From NCBI GenBank assembly GCA_964397445.1, contig CAYNHZ010000006.1, positions 12,005 through 76,004 on the forward strand: 64,000 nucleotides of DNA, written 5' to 3'. Under the pieces are notes generated by a model. It was not told where the DNA came from, searched no databases, and was given only the letters and a program-made list of their open reading frames with translations. Each line of letters opens with the position of its first letter. Position 1 is the first letter of the stretch. Source of the DNA: CAYNHZ01 sp964397445 (GTDB lineage: Bacteria > Bacteroidota > Bacteroidia > Bacteroidales > UBA932). Shown here in pieces: positions 25,336 to 33,040 of this stretch. A program made the position numbers and the translations under genes.

Positions 25336-25397
25336 GGCTTTAGACACGCTCACCCCTTTCAGAGATGTCTGCAGGGCACATTGATGTGTCCAAAGCC
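25336..25397. repeat. 62-bp hairpin repeat, copy 1
   Basis: The ends are inverted repeats GGCTTTAGACAC / GTGTCCAAAGCC (12 bp, one G-T pair) enclosing 38 bases. A near-identical copy starts 84 bp further on. It could be a REP-like element or a structured RNA. Confidence 0.7.
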
Positions 25398-25419
25398 TTG
25401 GTTTTTGACCCGGAATGGT

Positions 25420-25481
25420 GGCTTTAGACACGCTTACCCCGCTTAGAGATGTCTGCAGGGCACATTGGTGTGTCCAAAGCC
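25420..25481. repeat. 62-bp hairpin repeat, copy 2
   Basis: Same 12-bp inverted ends as copy 1, with a few differences in the loop (for example CTTACCCCGCTTAG against CTCACCCCTTTCAG). It is followed directly by a run of seven T on the plus strand, so it could also terminate plus-strand transcripts. Confidence 0.7.
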
Positions 25482-25564
25482 TTTTTTTCATCTGTCCCGT
25501 ATCTGTCCCGTTTTGAGTTTAAAATTTATTAAATCAATCAAAATCAGATACTTAACTTAAAAAA

Positions 25565-25579
25565 GTGGAGATGGGCGGA
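25565..25579. repeat. attR-like 15-bp repeat inside the tmRNA 3' end
   Basis: Exact partner of 21960-21974. It covers the 3' acceptor strand of ssrA, so the tmRNA was restored on insertion, as is usual for elements using this site. Confidence 0.75.
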
Positions 25580-25958
25580 CTCGAACCGCCGTCCAAACAC
25601 AGCATCCAAAAGTTTTCTACATATTTAGTTTGTATTTGGTTGTCGGGGAATAACTGCAAACAAACAGGCTATTATACCCTTATCCTCTATTTCTTAAAAC
25701 GCTTTAGAGAAATCCACGTTAGCAGTCGTCTTTAATGATACCCCAAATGCCAAACATAGATGACATAAAGTTTGGCGGGATACTCGTCGCTACTACCCTT
25801 GGCAGTGCGATTAAGTTAATAAGCTTGGCTTATTAAGCAGCGAGTGCGTAATTATTGTTGCCTTTTAATGGCTTGAGATCTGAGATTTACGGGCAAAATC
25901 CCGACGCCCGATATGCTTACTTTCCGATGTCTTATGCTGTCAAAACCAAAACATCCCC
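25566..25958 (-). ncRNA. ssrA: tmRNA (SsrA)
   Basis: The transfer-messenger RNA rescues stalled ribosomes. The 5' end GGGGATG pairs with CATCTCC at the 3' end (seven pairs, one G-U); the T-arm GGTTCGAGTCC precedes the 3' strand. The reading frame encodes GNNNYALAA followed by TAA, a tag of Bacteroidales type. CCA is not encoded. Length is about 393 nt. The 3' end is the integration site of the adjacent element. Confidence 0.95.
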
Positions 25959-25967
25959 ATAATTTTG

Positions 25968-25975
25968 CAAAATTA
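25968..25975 (-). promoter_or_regulatory. -7 promoter box for tmRNA
   Basis: The minus strand reads TAATTTTG ten bases before the predicted 5' end of tmRNA. It is half of a perfect 16-bp palindrome (TAATTTTG-CAAAATTA, 25960-25975) and overlaps the stop codon of the upstream gene. Confidence 0.65.
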
Positions 25976-28030
25976 GTAATTTTTTTCAGTATTATCCCGT
26001 TTACCACTAATTTCAGGATACACAATCCGTTCGTGATAGATTTGAGTAATATGCCTTTTGAAGAACTCTTTCAATAAGGTTATCTCCCGAATGGAAATAT
26101 CTGCATTGATAAGTTGCGAGTCTGAGAGTCTGCTCGCTATGATTGAATCGACCAATATAGAGATACTTTCATAAGAGTAATCTTTAAGAGTCCTCGATGC
26201 CGCCTCGACAGCATCTGCCATAAGGACAATAACTTGCTCTTTGGTCGTTGGCAAATTACCCTGATATTTGAATGGTTCAACATTGTTAGGATCCCCTCCA
26301 GACTTACAATAGACGACATAAAAATAGTTGGTAAGGGTCTGAGCATGATGTGTTTTAATAAAATCGACAACTATTCCTGGCAATTTATGCTTTTTAGCTA
26401 TCTCCACCCCATCATCAACATGTTTTATGATTTGTTGTGCACTTTCGATAGGAGAGAGAAGTTTATGGTAGTCTATCCCAGGAGCTTGATTCTCTACAAA
26501 ACAAAGGGGATTTTTTATCTTTCCAATATCATGATATAACGCCCCAACCTTGGCAAGCTGAATATTAGCCCCTATCTCTCTCGCCCCATCTCCCGCAAGA
26601 TTTGACACTTGTAATGAGTGTTGAAATGTCCCTGGAGCCTTATGAGAAAGCTCTTGCAAAAGTAAGTTATTGGTATCTGATAGGTCAACGAGTCTCGAAT
26701 TTGAAACAAGTGAAAATATTTTTTCAAATAGAAAAGAGACAGGATACGCAGCAACAACAAACAATGCATTTGCTGCAATATAAAAAAGATAGGTGGTATC
26801 AAACATCAACAGGGAGCCGTCATAAGAGAGTTTAAATCCTATGTATGAGACTAATACCACAATAAAAATAAAGAATGAATTTAGAAACTGCATCCACCCC
26901 TTATTGAGATAGTAAAACGAAATCAAAGCGACAACACCAGCAATGAGATTCATAAAATAGAGTTGTACACCATTTTGAGACAAAATTAAGAGAGGAATCA
27001 AAATGATTGCATACAGAGGGAATACGAGAGACTGTTTGAAAAACGAGAAGAGATAAAGGGCAAAAACAGCATAGGGAACCATAAAAAGAAATTCCACATT
27101 GATGTTCCTAACAATAATTGTTGCTATAAATGAGACTAAGAAAATTGTCAAAATAAAATAATACATATTTAGATTGGCAAATATCTTAATATCAATAAAA
27201 TATATAACTGCAAAAATCAGCATCAATAAGATCACAATCAAAATAGCGTGTCCTGATAACAAACCGACAAAAGAGCCTGTATATCCATAACTCAATTCAT
27301 ACTCAGCTTTATATGAGTCAAGAAACTGCTCAATTTCAGCAGTTACTATTTCCCCTTGAGATACAATAAGCTGCCCGGTATAAACCATCCCTTTTGTAGG
27401 TGAGATATAATCTACTGCCTCCTTATGAATCAAATCTGTTTTATTTTTGTCATATATGAGGTTAGGAACCAAATAATCAGCTATTTTAAGGGCATTAAAT
27501 AGTGAATCGGCATTAATATCGGGATATGTCCTTCTTATATTGTTTTTAATAAAAACACTTGCCCTTCTAATATCGAAAACCTCTGATGCAGGCACCTCTA
27601 TTGCACGCCTGTCACGCTGAACTATAATCATCCTATCTGATGAGTATGTTTCATCCATAACTGCTGAGAGACCAACTTTGTATATCTTATCCATCGACTC
27701 CAAAATATCGATGATATAGTGCCGATCCCTCATTTTATCTTGCTGAAGAGATTTTATTTTTTCAATTTGTAAAGGGTATATAGATACATTATAATCGTAA
27801 TAGGGCACTATCTTTGAAGCATTACTCTCCTTCTCTTTCAAAAGTTCCATTTCTGTTTTAAGAATTGGAAAATCCATTGGAGCTAAAAGAGTTTCGTATA
27901 TCCAAGGCCTCCCTTTTTGATACTTGTATTTAAATTTCCCCTCATTCGGGAAGAAAAACAATACTATAACCAAAACTACAGCCAAGGCTATATAAATTTT
28001 TGGATTCTTCAAATAATTTACCCTATCCAT
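25973..28030 (-). CDS. 7TM-HD family phosphodiesterase (PgpH-like)
   Basis: This 685-residue membrane enzyme has an N-terminal helix (about 11-26), an extracellular 7TMR-HDED-type domain to about 250, seven membrane helices (about 255-450) and a cytoplasmic HD domain. The HD metal site shows FQHSLQVSNLA, LYHDIGKIKNP (H about 498) and FIKTHHAQTLT. The family includes PgpH, which hydrolyses cyclic di-AMP in Listeria; a c-di-AMP role here is inferred from family. It begins right after the AONS-family gene (start codon adjacent to that stop), so it is cotranscribed with it and gyrB. Confidence 0.88.
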   Translation of the reverse strand: MDRVNYLKNPKIYIALAVVLVIVLFFFPNEGKFKYKYQKGRPWIYETLLAPMDFPILKTEMELLKEKESNASKIVPYYDYNVSIYPLQIEKIKSLQQDKMRDRHYIIDILESMDKIYKVGLSAVMDETYSSDRMIIVQRDRRAIEVPASEVFDIRRASVFIKNNIRRTYPDINADSLFNALKIADYLVPNLIYDKNKTDLIHKEAVDYISPTKGMVYTGQLIVSQGEIVTAEIEQFLDSYKAEYELSYGYTGSFVGLLSGHAILIVILLMLIFAVIYFIDIKIFANLNMYYFILTIFLVSFIATIIVRNINVEFLFMVPYAVFALYLFSFFKQSLVFPLYAIILIPLLILSQNGVQLYFMNLIAGVVALISFYYLNKGWMQFLNSFFIFIVVLVSYIGFKLSYDGSLLMFDTTYLFYIAANALFVVAAYPVSFLFEKIFSLVSNSRLVDLSDTNNLLLQELSHKAPGTFQHSLQVSNLAGDGAREIGANIQLAKVGALYHDIGKIKNPLCFVENQAPGIDYHKLLSPIESAQQIIKHVDDGVEIAKKHKLPGIVVDFIKTHHAQTLTNYFYVVYCKSGGDPNNVEPFKYQGNLPTTKEQVIVLMADAVEAASRTLKDYSYESISILVDSIIASRLSDSQLINADISIREITLLKEFFKRHITQIYHERIVYPEISGKRDNTEKNY

Positions 28031-29293
28031 CTACCCATTAATAGCTTTATTTTGCATAACATCTGAATTGTAAAATCCTTTATCTAACTTCTTCTTAACA
28101 TCGGAAAAAGCGTTTAATGTATACTCTACATCTTCCAATGAGTGAGAAGCAGTAGGGATAATTCTAAACATAATAACCCCCTTAGGAACAACTGGATACA
28201 CAACCACTGAACAGAAAATACGATAATTCTCTCTCAAATCCACTACTATATTTGTTGCTTGAGGAATGGTCCCATTAATAAAAACAGGAGTCACACAAGC
28301 CTCCGCAGGGCCTATATCAAAACCCCTCTGACGCAATCCATTTTGCAATGCACGGGTGATAATCCAAAGCTTATCCCTCAACTCATCACCCTCGGCACTT
28401 CTGATGATCTCCAATCTTTTTAAACATCCCTCAACAATCGGCATTGGAAGCGATTTTGCATAAATTTGAGAACGAAGATTATATCTTAAATAATTAATAA
28501 TAGACTTTGGACCTGCAACAAAACCACCTATTGTAGCCATCGCTTTTGCATAGGCACCTATGTAAAGATCTATCTGATCCATAACCCCAAAATGTTCTGA
28601 TGTTCCCCTACCATGTTCTCCCATCACTCCAAACCCGTGGGCATCATCAATTAAGATTCTGAAATTATATTTCTTCTTTAACGCAACTATTTGATCCAAA
28701 ATACCAAGTGCTCCGGTCATACCGTAAACCCCCTCCGTAATAAGGAGTACTCCTCCACCTGTCTCTTCACAAAGCTTCAATGCACGTTGAATAGTTTTTT
28801 CACATTTTTCAATATCATTATGAGGATAAACCATCCTTTTACCCATATGAAGACGACATCCATCTATCAAACAGGCATGAGCTTCAGAGTCGTAAACTAT
28901 AACATCGTGTCTGGTAAGAAGGGCATCAATCGTTGAAAATATCCCCTGGTAACCGAAATTAAACAAAAAAGCATCCTCTTTACGCTCAAAATCAGCAAGT
29001 TCCCTTTCAAGTTTTTCATGAAGAGATGTTTGTCCCGACATCATCCTTGCCCCCATAGGATAGGCCAATCCCCATTTCACTGCAGCCTCTCCATCAACTC
29101 TACGAACCTCGGGGTGATTTGCCAAACCAAGATAATTATTCAGACTCCAACACAATACTTCGTGTCCATTAAAAATCATCCTCGGCTTTATCTCACCCTC
29201 TAATTTTGGGAAGGTAAAATATCCGTGTGATTTAGTACGATACTGTCCGAGAGGACCACCCTCATCTTTGTTTATTCTTTCAAAAATATCCAT
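28031..29293 (-). CDS. PLP-dependent alpha-oxoamine synthase family enzyme (AONS/KBL/SPT type)
   Basis: This 420-residue fold-type I enzyme condenses an amino acid with an acyl-CoA. It shows NNYLGLANHPEV, the PLP-stacking region FNFGYQGIFSTI, DDAHGFGVMGEHGRG and the Schiff-base lysine in YAKAMATIGGF (about 245). It is longer than 8-amino-7-oxononanoate synthase and resembles serine palmitoyltransferase-like proteins of Bacteroidota, but KBL-type activity cannot be excluded. Sphingolipid synthesis is common in Bacteroidales. The gene sits 25 bp after gyrB and directly before the 7TM-HD gene, an unexpected pairing for lipid synthesis. Confidence 0.85.
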   Translation of the reverse strand: MDIFERINKDEGGPLGQYRTKSHGYFTFPKLEGEIKPRMIFNGHEVLCWSLNNYLGLANHPEVRRVDGEAAVKWGLAYPMGARMMSGQTSLHEKLERELADFERKEDAFLFNFGYQGIFSTIDALLTRHDVIVYDSEAHACLIDGCRLHMGKRMVYPHNDIEKCEKTIQRALKLCEETGGGVLLITEGVYGMTGALGILDQIVALKKKYNFRILIDDAHGFGVMGEHGRGTSEHFGVMDQIDLYIGAYAKAMATIGGFVAGPKSIINYLRYNLRSQIYAKSLPMPIVEGCLKRLEIIRSAEGDELRDKLWIITRALQNGLRQRGFDIGPAEACVTPVFINGTIPQATNIVVDLRENYRIFCSVVVYPVVPKGVIMFRIIPTASHSLEDVEYTLNAFSDVKKKLDKGFYNSDVMQNKAING

Positions 29294-29318
29294 AAAAATA
29301 TTAATTAGTCAATTTTAA

Positions 29319-31325
29319 TTACGCATCTATATTTGCATATTTTGCATTTGCCTCGATAAACTCTCTACGAGGGGCTACATCATCACCCATCAACATTGAG
29401 AATATTCTGTCTGCCTCAGCAGCATTATCGATTGTAACTTGTTTTAAAAGCCTTGTTGAAGGATCCATTGTGGTGTCTTTCAATTGCTCTGCATTCATTT
29501 CACCGAGACCTTTGTACCTCTGAACTGTAACATTTGTATCTACACCTTTTCCTATCTCCTGTATTGCAGCCTTTCTATCATCCTCTGTCCAGCAATATTT
29601 TTCATCTTTCCCTTTTTTACTTTTAACCCTGTATAAAGGGGGATTTGCAATATAAACATAGCCATTCTTTATCATATCAACCATATGTCTAAAGAAGAAT
29701 GTCAATATCAAAGTAGCAATATGGCTTCCGTCAACATCGGCATCGGTCATTATTATAATCTTATGATATCTCAATTTAGAGATATTCAACGCTTTACTAT
29801 CTTCTTCTGTGCCAATGGTAACCCCAAGGGCAGTATATATATTTCTGATCTGCTCACTCTCAAGCACCTTATGCTCCATAGCCTTCTCGACATTCAAAAT
29901 CTTACCCCTTAATGGAAGAATAGCTTGAAAAGTCCTATCACGACCTGTCTTTGCGGTCCCCCCTGCAGAATCCCCCTCGACGAGGAACAACTCACATCTT
30001 GCAGGATCTCTGTCCGAGCAATCGGCAAGTTTTCCAGGAAGTCCCGCTCCAGACATAACTGTCTTACGCTGAACTAATTCTCTCGCCTTACGAGCTGCAT
30101 GACGAGCAGTAGCTGCCAAAATAACCTTATCAATTATATTCTTAGCATCCTTTGGATTCTCTTCGAGATAATTTTCAAGGGCACTCTTAGTAGCCTGAGA
30201 AACAGCTGCATCAACCTCACTATTACCCAATTTGGTCTTTGTTTGCCCCTCAAATTGAGGCTCAGCTATTTTAACAGAAATAACAGCAGTCAGCCCCTCC
30301 CTGAAGTCGGAAGCATCAAGATCAAATTTCAATTTTGAAAGGAAACCATTCTTCTCCGCAAAACTTTTAAGTGTATTTGTCAAGCCACGCCTAAAACCTG
30401 TAAGGTGTGTACCACCCTCTATAGTGTTGATATTGTTTACATAAGAGTGAATATTCTCCGAGAAACCAGTATTGTACTGCATTGCAATCTCAATAGGGAA
30501 ACCCGATTTATCAGATTCAAGATAGATGGGGGTGTCTGTCAGTTTCTCCCTGTTTCCATCAAGATAACAAACAAACTCCTTCAACCCGAGATCCGAATAA
30601 AAAACCTCATATTTTTCACTAACATTATCAATATCCGAATCATCGATAATCTCACCATCTATTTTCTCGGACACCTTCCTCTCATCCTTTAGTGTCAACT
30701 TAATCCCTTTATTTAGGTATGCCAACTCTCTCAGACGAGCTGAAAGGATGGAGTAGTTATACTCTGTAAGTGTTGTGAATATTTCAGTATCAGGCTTAAA
30801 TGTAATAATAGTTCCGGTCTTATCAGACACCCCTATCTCCTTTACAGGATACTTTGGGATACCTTTGCTATACTCTTGAACAAATATTTTTCCTTCACGA
30901 TGAATCTCTGCTTTTAGATAAATCGAGAGGGCATTCACACAAGAGACACCAACACCGTGAAGACCACCAGAAACTTTATAGCTATCTTTACTAAACTTAC
31001 CTCCGGCGTGAAGCACCGTTAAAACTACCTCAAGGGCAGATTTTCCCTCTTTTTCGTGGATGCCTGTAGGGATACCACGTCCATCATCTTTGACAGTGAT
31101 GGAGTTATCAGGATTTATAATAACATTTATCTCACTACAATAGCCTGCAAGCGCCTCATCTATTGAATTATCTACAACTTCATATACCAAATGATGTAAC
31201 CCTCTTGATCCTATATCACCGATATACATTGAAGGTCTTTTTCTTACAGCCTCAAGTCCCTCTAAAACCTGAATACTATCTGCTGAATATTGATTTTCGG
31301 CAGCATTTATTTTACTCTCTGTCAT
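29319..31325 (-). CDS. gyrB: DNA gyrase subunit B
   Basis: This 668-residue ATPase subunit of DNA gyrase has a GHKL ATP-binding domain (EVVDNSIDEALAG, DDGRGIPTG, GGLHGVGVSCVNAL) and the TOPRIM domain with EGDSAGGTAKTGRDR (about 447) and TDADVDGSH (about 522). The C-terminal end RREFIEANAKYANIDA is typical of GyrB. ParE would look similar, but this N-terminus (DSIQVLEGLEAVRKRPSMYI) and C-terminus favour gyrase. It heads a minus-strand transcript with the AONS-family and 7TM-HD genes. Confidence 0.95.
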   Translation of the reverse strand: MTESKINAAENQYSADSIQVLEGLEAVRKRPSMYIGDIGSRGLHHLVYEVVDNSIDEALAGYCSEINVIINPDNSITVKDDGRGIPTGIHEKEGKSALEVVLTVLHAGGKFSKDSYKVSGGLHGVGVSCVNALSIYLKAEIHREGKIFVQEYSKGIPKYPVKEIGVSDKTGTIITFKPDTEIFTTLTEYNYSILSARLRELAYLNKGIKLTLKDERKVSEKIDGEIIDDSDIDNVSEKYEVFYSDLGLKEFVCYLDGNREKLTDTPIYLESDKSGFPIEIAMQYNTGFSENIHSYVNNINTIEGGTHLTGFRRGLTNTLKSFAEKNGFLSKLKFDLDASDFREGLTAVISVKIAEPQFEGQTKTKLGNSEVDAAVSQATKSALENYLEENPKDAKNIIDKVILAATARHAARKARELVQRKTVMSGAGLPGKLADCSDRDPARCELFLVEGDSAGGTAKTGRDRTFQAILPLRGKILNVEKAMEHKVLESEQIRNIYTALGVTIGTEEDSKALNISKLRYHKIIIMTDADVDGSHIATLILTFFFRHMVDMIKNGYVYIANPPLYRVKSKKGKDEKYCWTEDDRKAAIQEIGKGVDTNVTVQRYKGLGEMNAEQLKDTTMDPSTRLLKQVTIDNAAEADRIFSMLMGDDVAPRREFIEANAKYANIDA

Positions 31326-31352
31326 TCTTCTTTATTTCTAATAATAAGGGGA

Positions 31353-31360
31353 CAAAGATA
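31353..31360 (-). promoter_or_regulatory. -7 promoter box for gyrB
   Basis: The minus strand reads TATCTTTG, 28 bp before the gyrB ATG. The same octamer precedes rplS and grpE in this window. Confidence 0.55.
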
Positions 31361-31369
31361 ATAAAAAAA

Positions 31370-33034
31370 TTACAATTTAAGATATATACCTGCACCAATA
31401 TTTATCCCAGGTTGCAAATAATACTGAACATACTGTATATCATTATTTATCAGATTTTTACCATCGATAAATAGGGAAAACTTGGAATTAAATGAATATG
31501 TAAATTTGAGTCCGAGATCCACAAATGGAGCTATTCTGACCGAAGAGTTTTGTGAGATCTGCGAATAGCCATTGACTGCCCCTCGGTAATAACAATTCAA
31601 CTCAATAAAGAATCTTTTTCTAAGGTTATATATCCCAAATAATTTCGCCTCAAAAGAGGGAAGCATATAGAGGTTCGTATCATCAAAATAATAGTGATAC
31701 TTAAATTCGCCACCCCCAGTAAAATCACTACTATTCCAATATAATTCACACCCTGCCGAGACAACTTTATTGTTCGAGTAATAAAGATTTTGGTAATTAT
31801 TATTGATATCGGCACCAAAAGTCACCATATTATTTATGGTAGCATAAGAGGCAGAAACATTGTAACTAAATCTATCTTTTACAACACCTCTGACAGAAAA
31901 CTCCCCTCTGAAAGGGGATGATGTCGTATGCATCTCACTACCGGTCGATAACCAAGGATTATATTTGAAAAGCTTTGTAAAGAAGTTGGTTTCATTATAT
32001 CCGTCAAGTTTGAGAGATAACCACAATTTTGTCTTAACAGCTTCAAAAGTCGCGGAAACATCCGGAAAAACAGGTAGTTTGGAGGCTATCGGATAATTTC
32101 CGGCAAAAGTTACTCCAGCCTTGATATTCCATCTCTCACCATCCCATCTATACATAGGGGTAACCTGATAATCACCTATCGAACTGTTAGAGTTTTGAGT
32201 ATATATACCGGTAACTGACTTGAACCCGATAAGAACTTTATGTTCCTCTTTAAAGGCAGCTCCAATCTCACCATTAACATCTATTAAATGTTCTGTCAGA
32301 CTGGGGAGGATTAGGTACTGATTGTTATCCTTCAGATAATTGTAATTGAGATTAATATTATAATAGAAAGCGTTTTTATTATTATTGGTAGAGCGAAGCA
32401 ATATCTTTGCAGACATATCATCATATGTATGGGACAAGATCTGCGAAGGGGAGATCATTGTGTAATGTCCTCCATAATAGGTGTAATAATTATTATTATA
32501 ATCAAAGCCAAAAATCAGCTCTCCTTTTTTCCAAGAATATCCACTCTTAAAACCTGCTCTATTTGTCATTCTATCTCCCCTAATGGTGTAATCTGAGCCA
32601 ACTTTACCCCAAAAAGAGTCGTGATTATAATAAAACATCAATGAGAATTTTTCACCTGTTCGGGGCTGTATGTAGATATCGGCTTGAGGCAACCAAGGAA
32701 AAGCCATAGCTATTTTAGCATACAAAACGGGGTATTTCACCTTTCCTACACCACCTATTTCAATAGAGTTTGTATGGGAAAACTCATATAAATCTTTATA
32801 GGGGCGATCGAATGCATAGTAGTCGAAATTTAAGTTAAACTTCAACAAAGTATCTGAAAACTTGGTATTTAGAGGGGATTTAACTATCTCCATCAATTTT
32901 CCCTCAAATTCCCTTTTTACCTCAACTGTTGAATTTATATTTTGTTGACCCAATGCAGATATTGCAAAAAGAAGGGAGAACAAACTCAAAAATATATAGC
33001 GGACTCTTTCTTTAATTGTCATATTATGATTCAT
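31370..33034 (-). CDS. Outer-membrane beta-barrel protein without plug domain
   Basis: This 554-residue exported protein has a signal peptide ending near ALGQQ (about 30) and then strand after strand of alternating aromatic/polar residues. The last segment, GINIGAGIYLKL, lacks a terminal Phe but is barrel-like. No TonB box or plug domain is present, so it resembles TonB-receptor barrels cut down to the barrel, or a large porin-like channel. It begins 6 bp after the long TPR protein, suggesting a functional pair at the outer membrane. The transported substrate is unknown. Confidence 0.75.
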   Translation of the reverse strand: MNHNMTIKERVRYIFLSLFSLLFAISALGQQNINSTVEVKREFEGKLMEIVKSPLNTKFSDTLLKFNLNFDYYAFDRPYKDLYEFSHTNSIEIGGVGKVKYPVLYAKIAMAFPWLPQADIYIQPRTGEKFSLMFYYNHDSFWGKVGSDYTIRGDRMTNRAGFKSGYSWKKGELIFGFDYNNNYYTYYGGHYTMISPSQILSHTYDDMSAKILLRSTNNNKNAFYYNINLNYNYLKDNNQYLILPSLTEHLIDVNGEIGAAFKEEHKVLIGFKSVTGIYTQNSNSSIGDYQVTPMYRWDGERWNIKAGVTFAGNYPIASKLPVFPDVSATFEAVKTKLWLSLKLDGYNETNFFTKLFKYNPWLSTGSEMHTTSSPFRGEFSVRGVVKDRFSYNVSASYATINNMVTFGADINNNYQNLYYSNNKVVSAGCELYWNSSDFTGGGEFKYHYYFDDTNLYMLPSFEAKLFGIYNLRKRFFIELNCYYRGAVNGYSQISQNSSVRIAPFVDLGLKFTYSFNSKFSLFIDGKNLINNDIQYVQYYLQPGINIGAGIYLKL

Positions 33035-33040
33035 ATTATG

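Larger units (their letters stand above)
21960..25579. mobile_element. Decayed element integrated at the 3' end of ssrA
   Basis: About 3.6 kb lies between 15-bp direct repeats, the right one being the true tmRNA 3' end. Inside are a repressor-like fragment and a divergent small basic protein, orphan small genes, a toxin/phage-fibre chimera, a lipoprotein, tandem repeats and hairpin repeats. No integrase gene is left, so it is a relic or a non-autonomous passenger. GTCCCG motifs occur in pairs near both ends (about 22079-22098 and 25493-25512) and might be integrase arm sites. The flanks are ordinary: ugd on one side, tmRNA and the 7TM-HD hydrolase on the other. Confidence 0.7.

Noticed and set aside
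24946..25491. Open frames on both strands across the 21-bp array and hairpin repeats (up to 181 codons)
   Set aside because: They stay open only because 21 and 84 are multiples of three. The products are low-complexity 7-residue repeats in overlapping frames on both strands, with no plausible start or ribosome site.
29319..31325. ParE (topoisomerase IV) instead of GyrB
   Set aside because: N- and C-terminal sequences match GyrB better and no parC neighbour is present. Not fully excluded without a tree.
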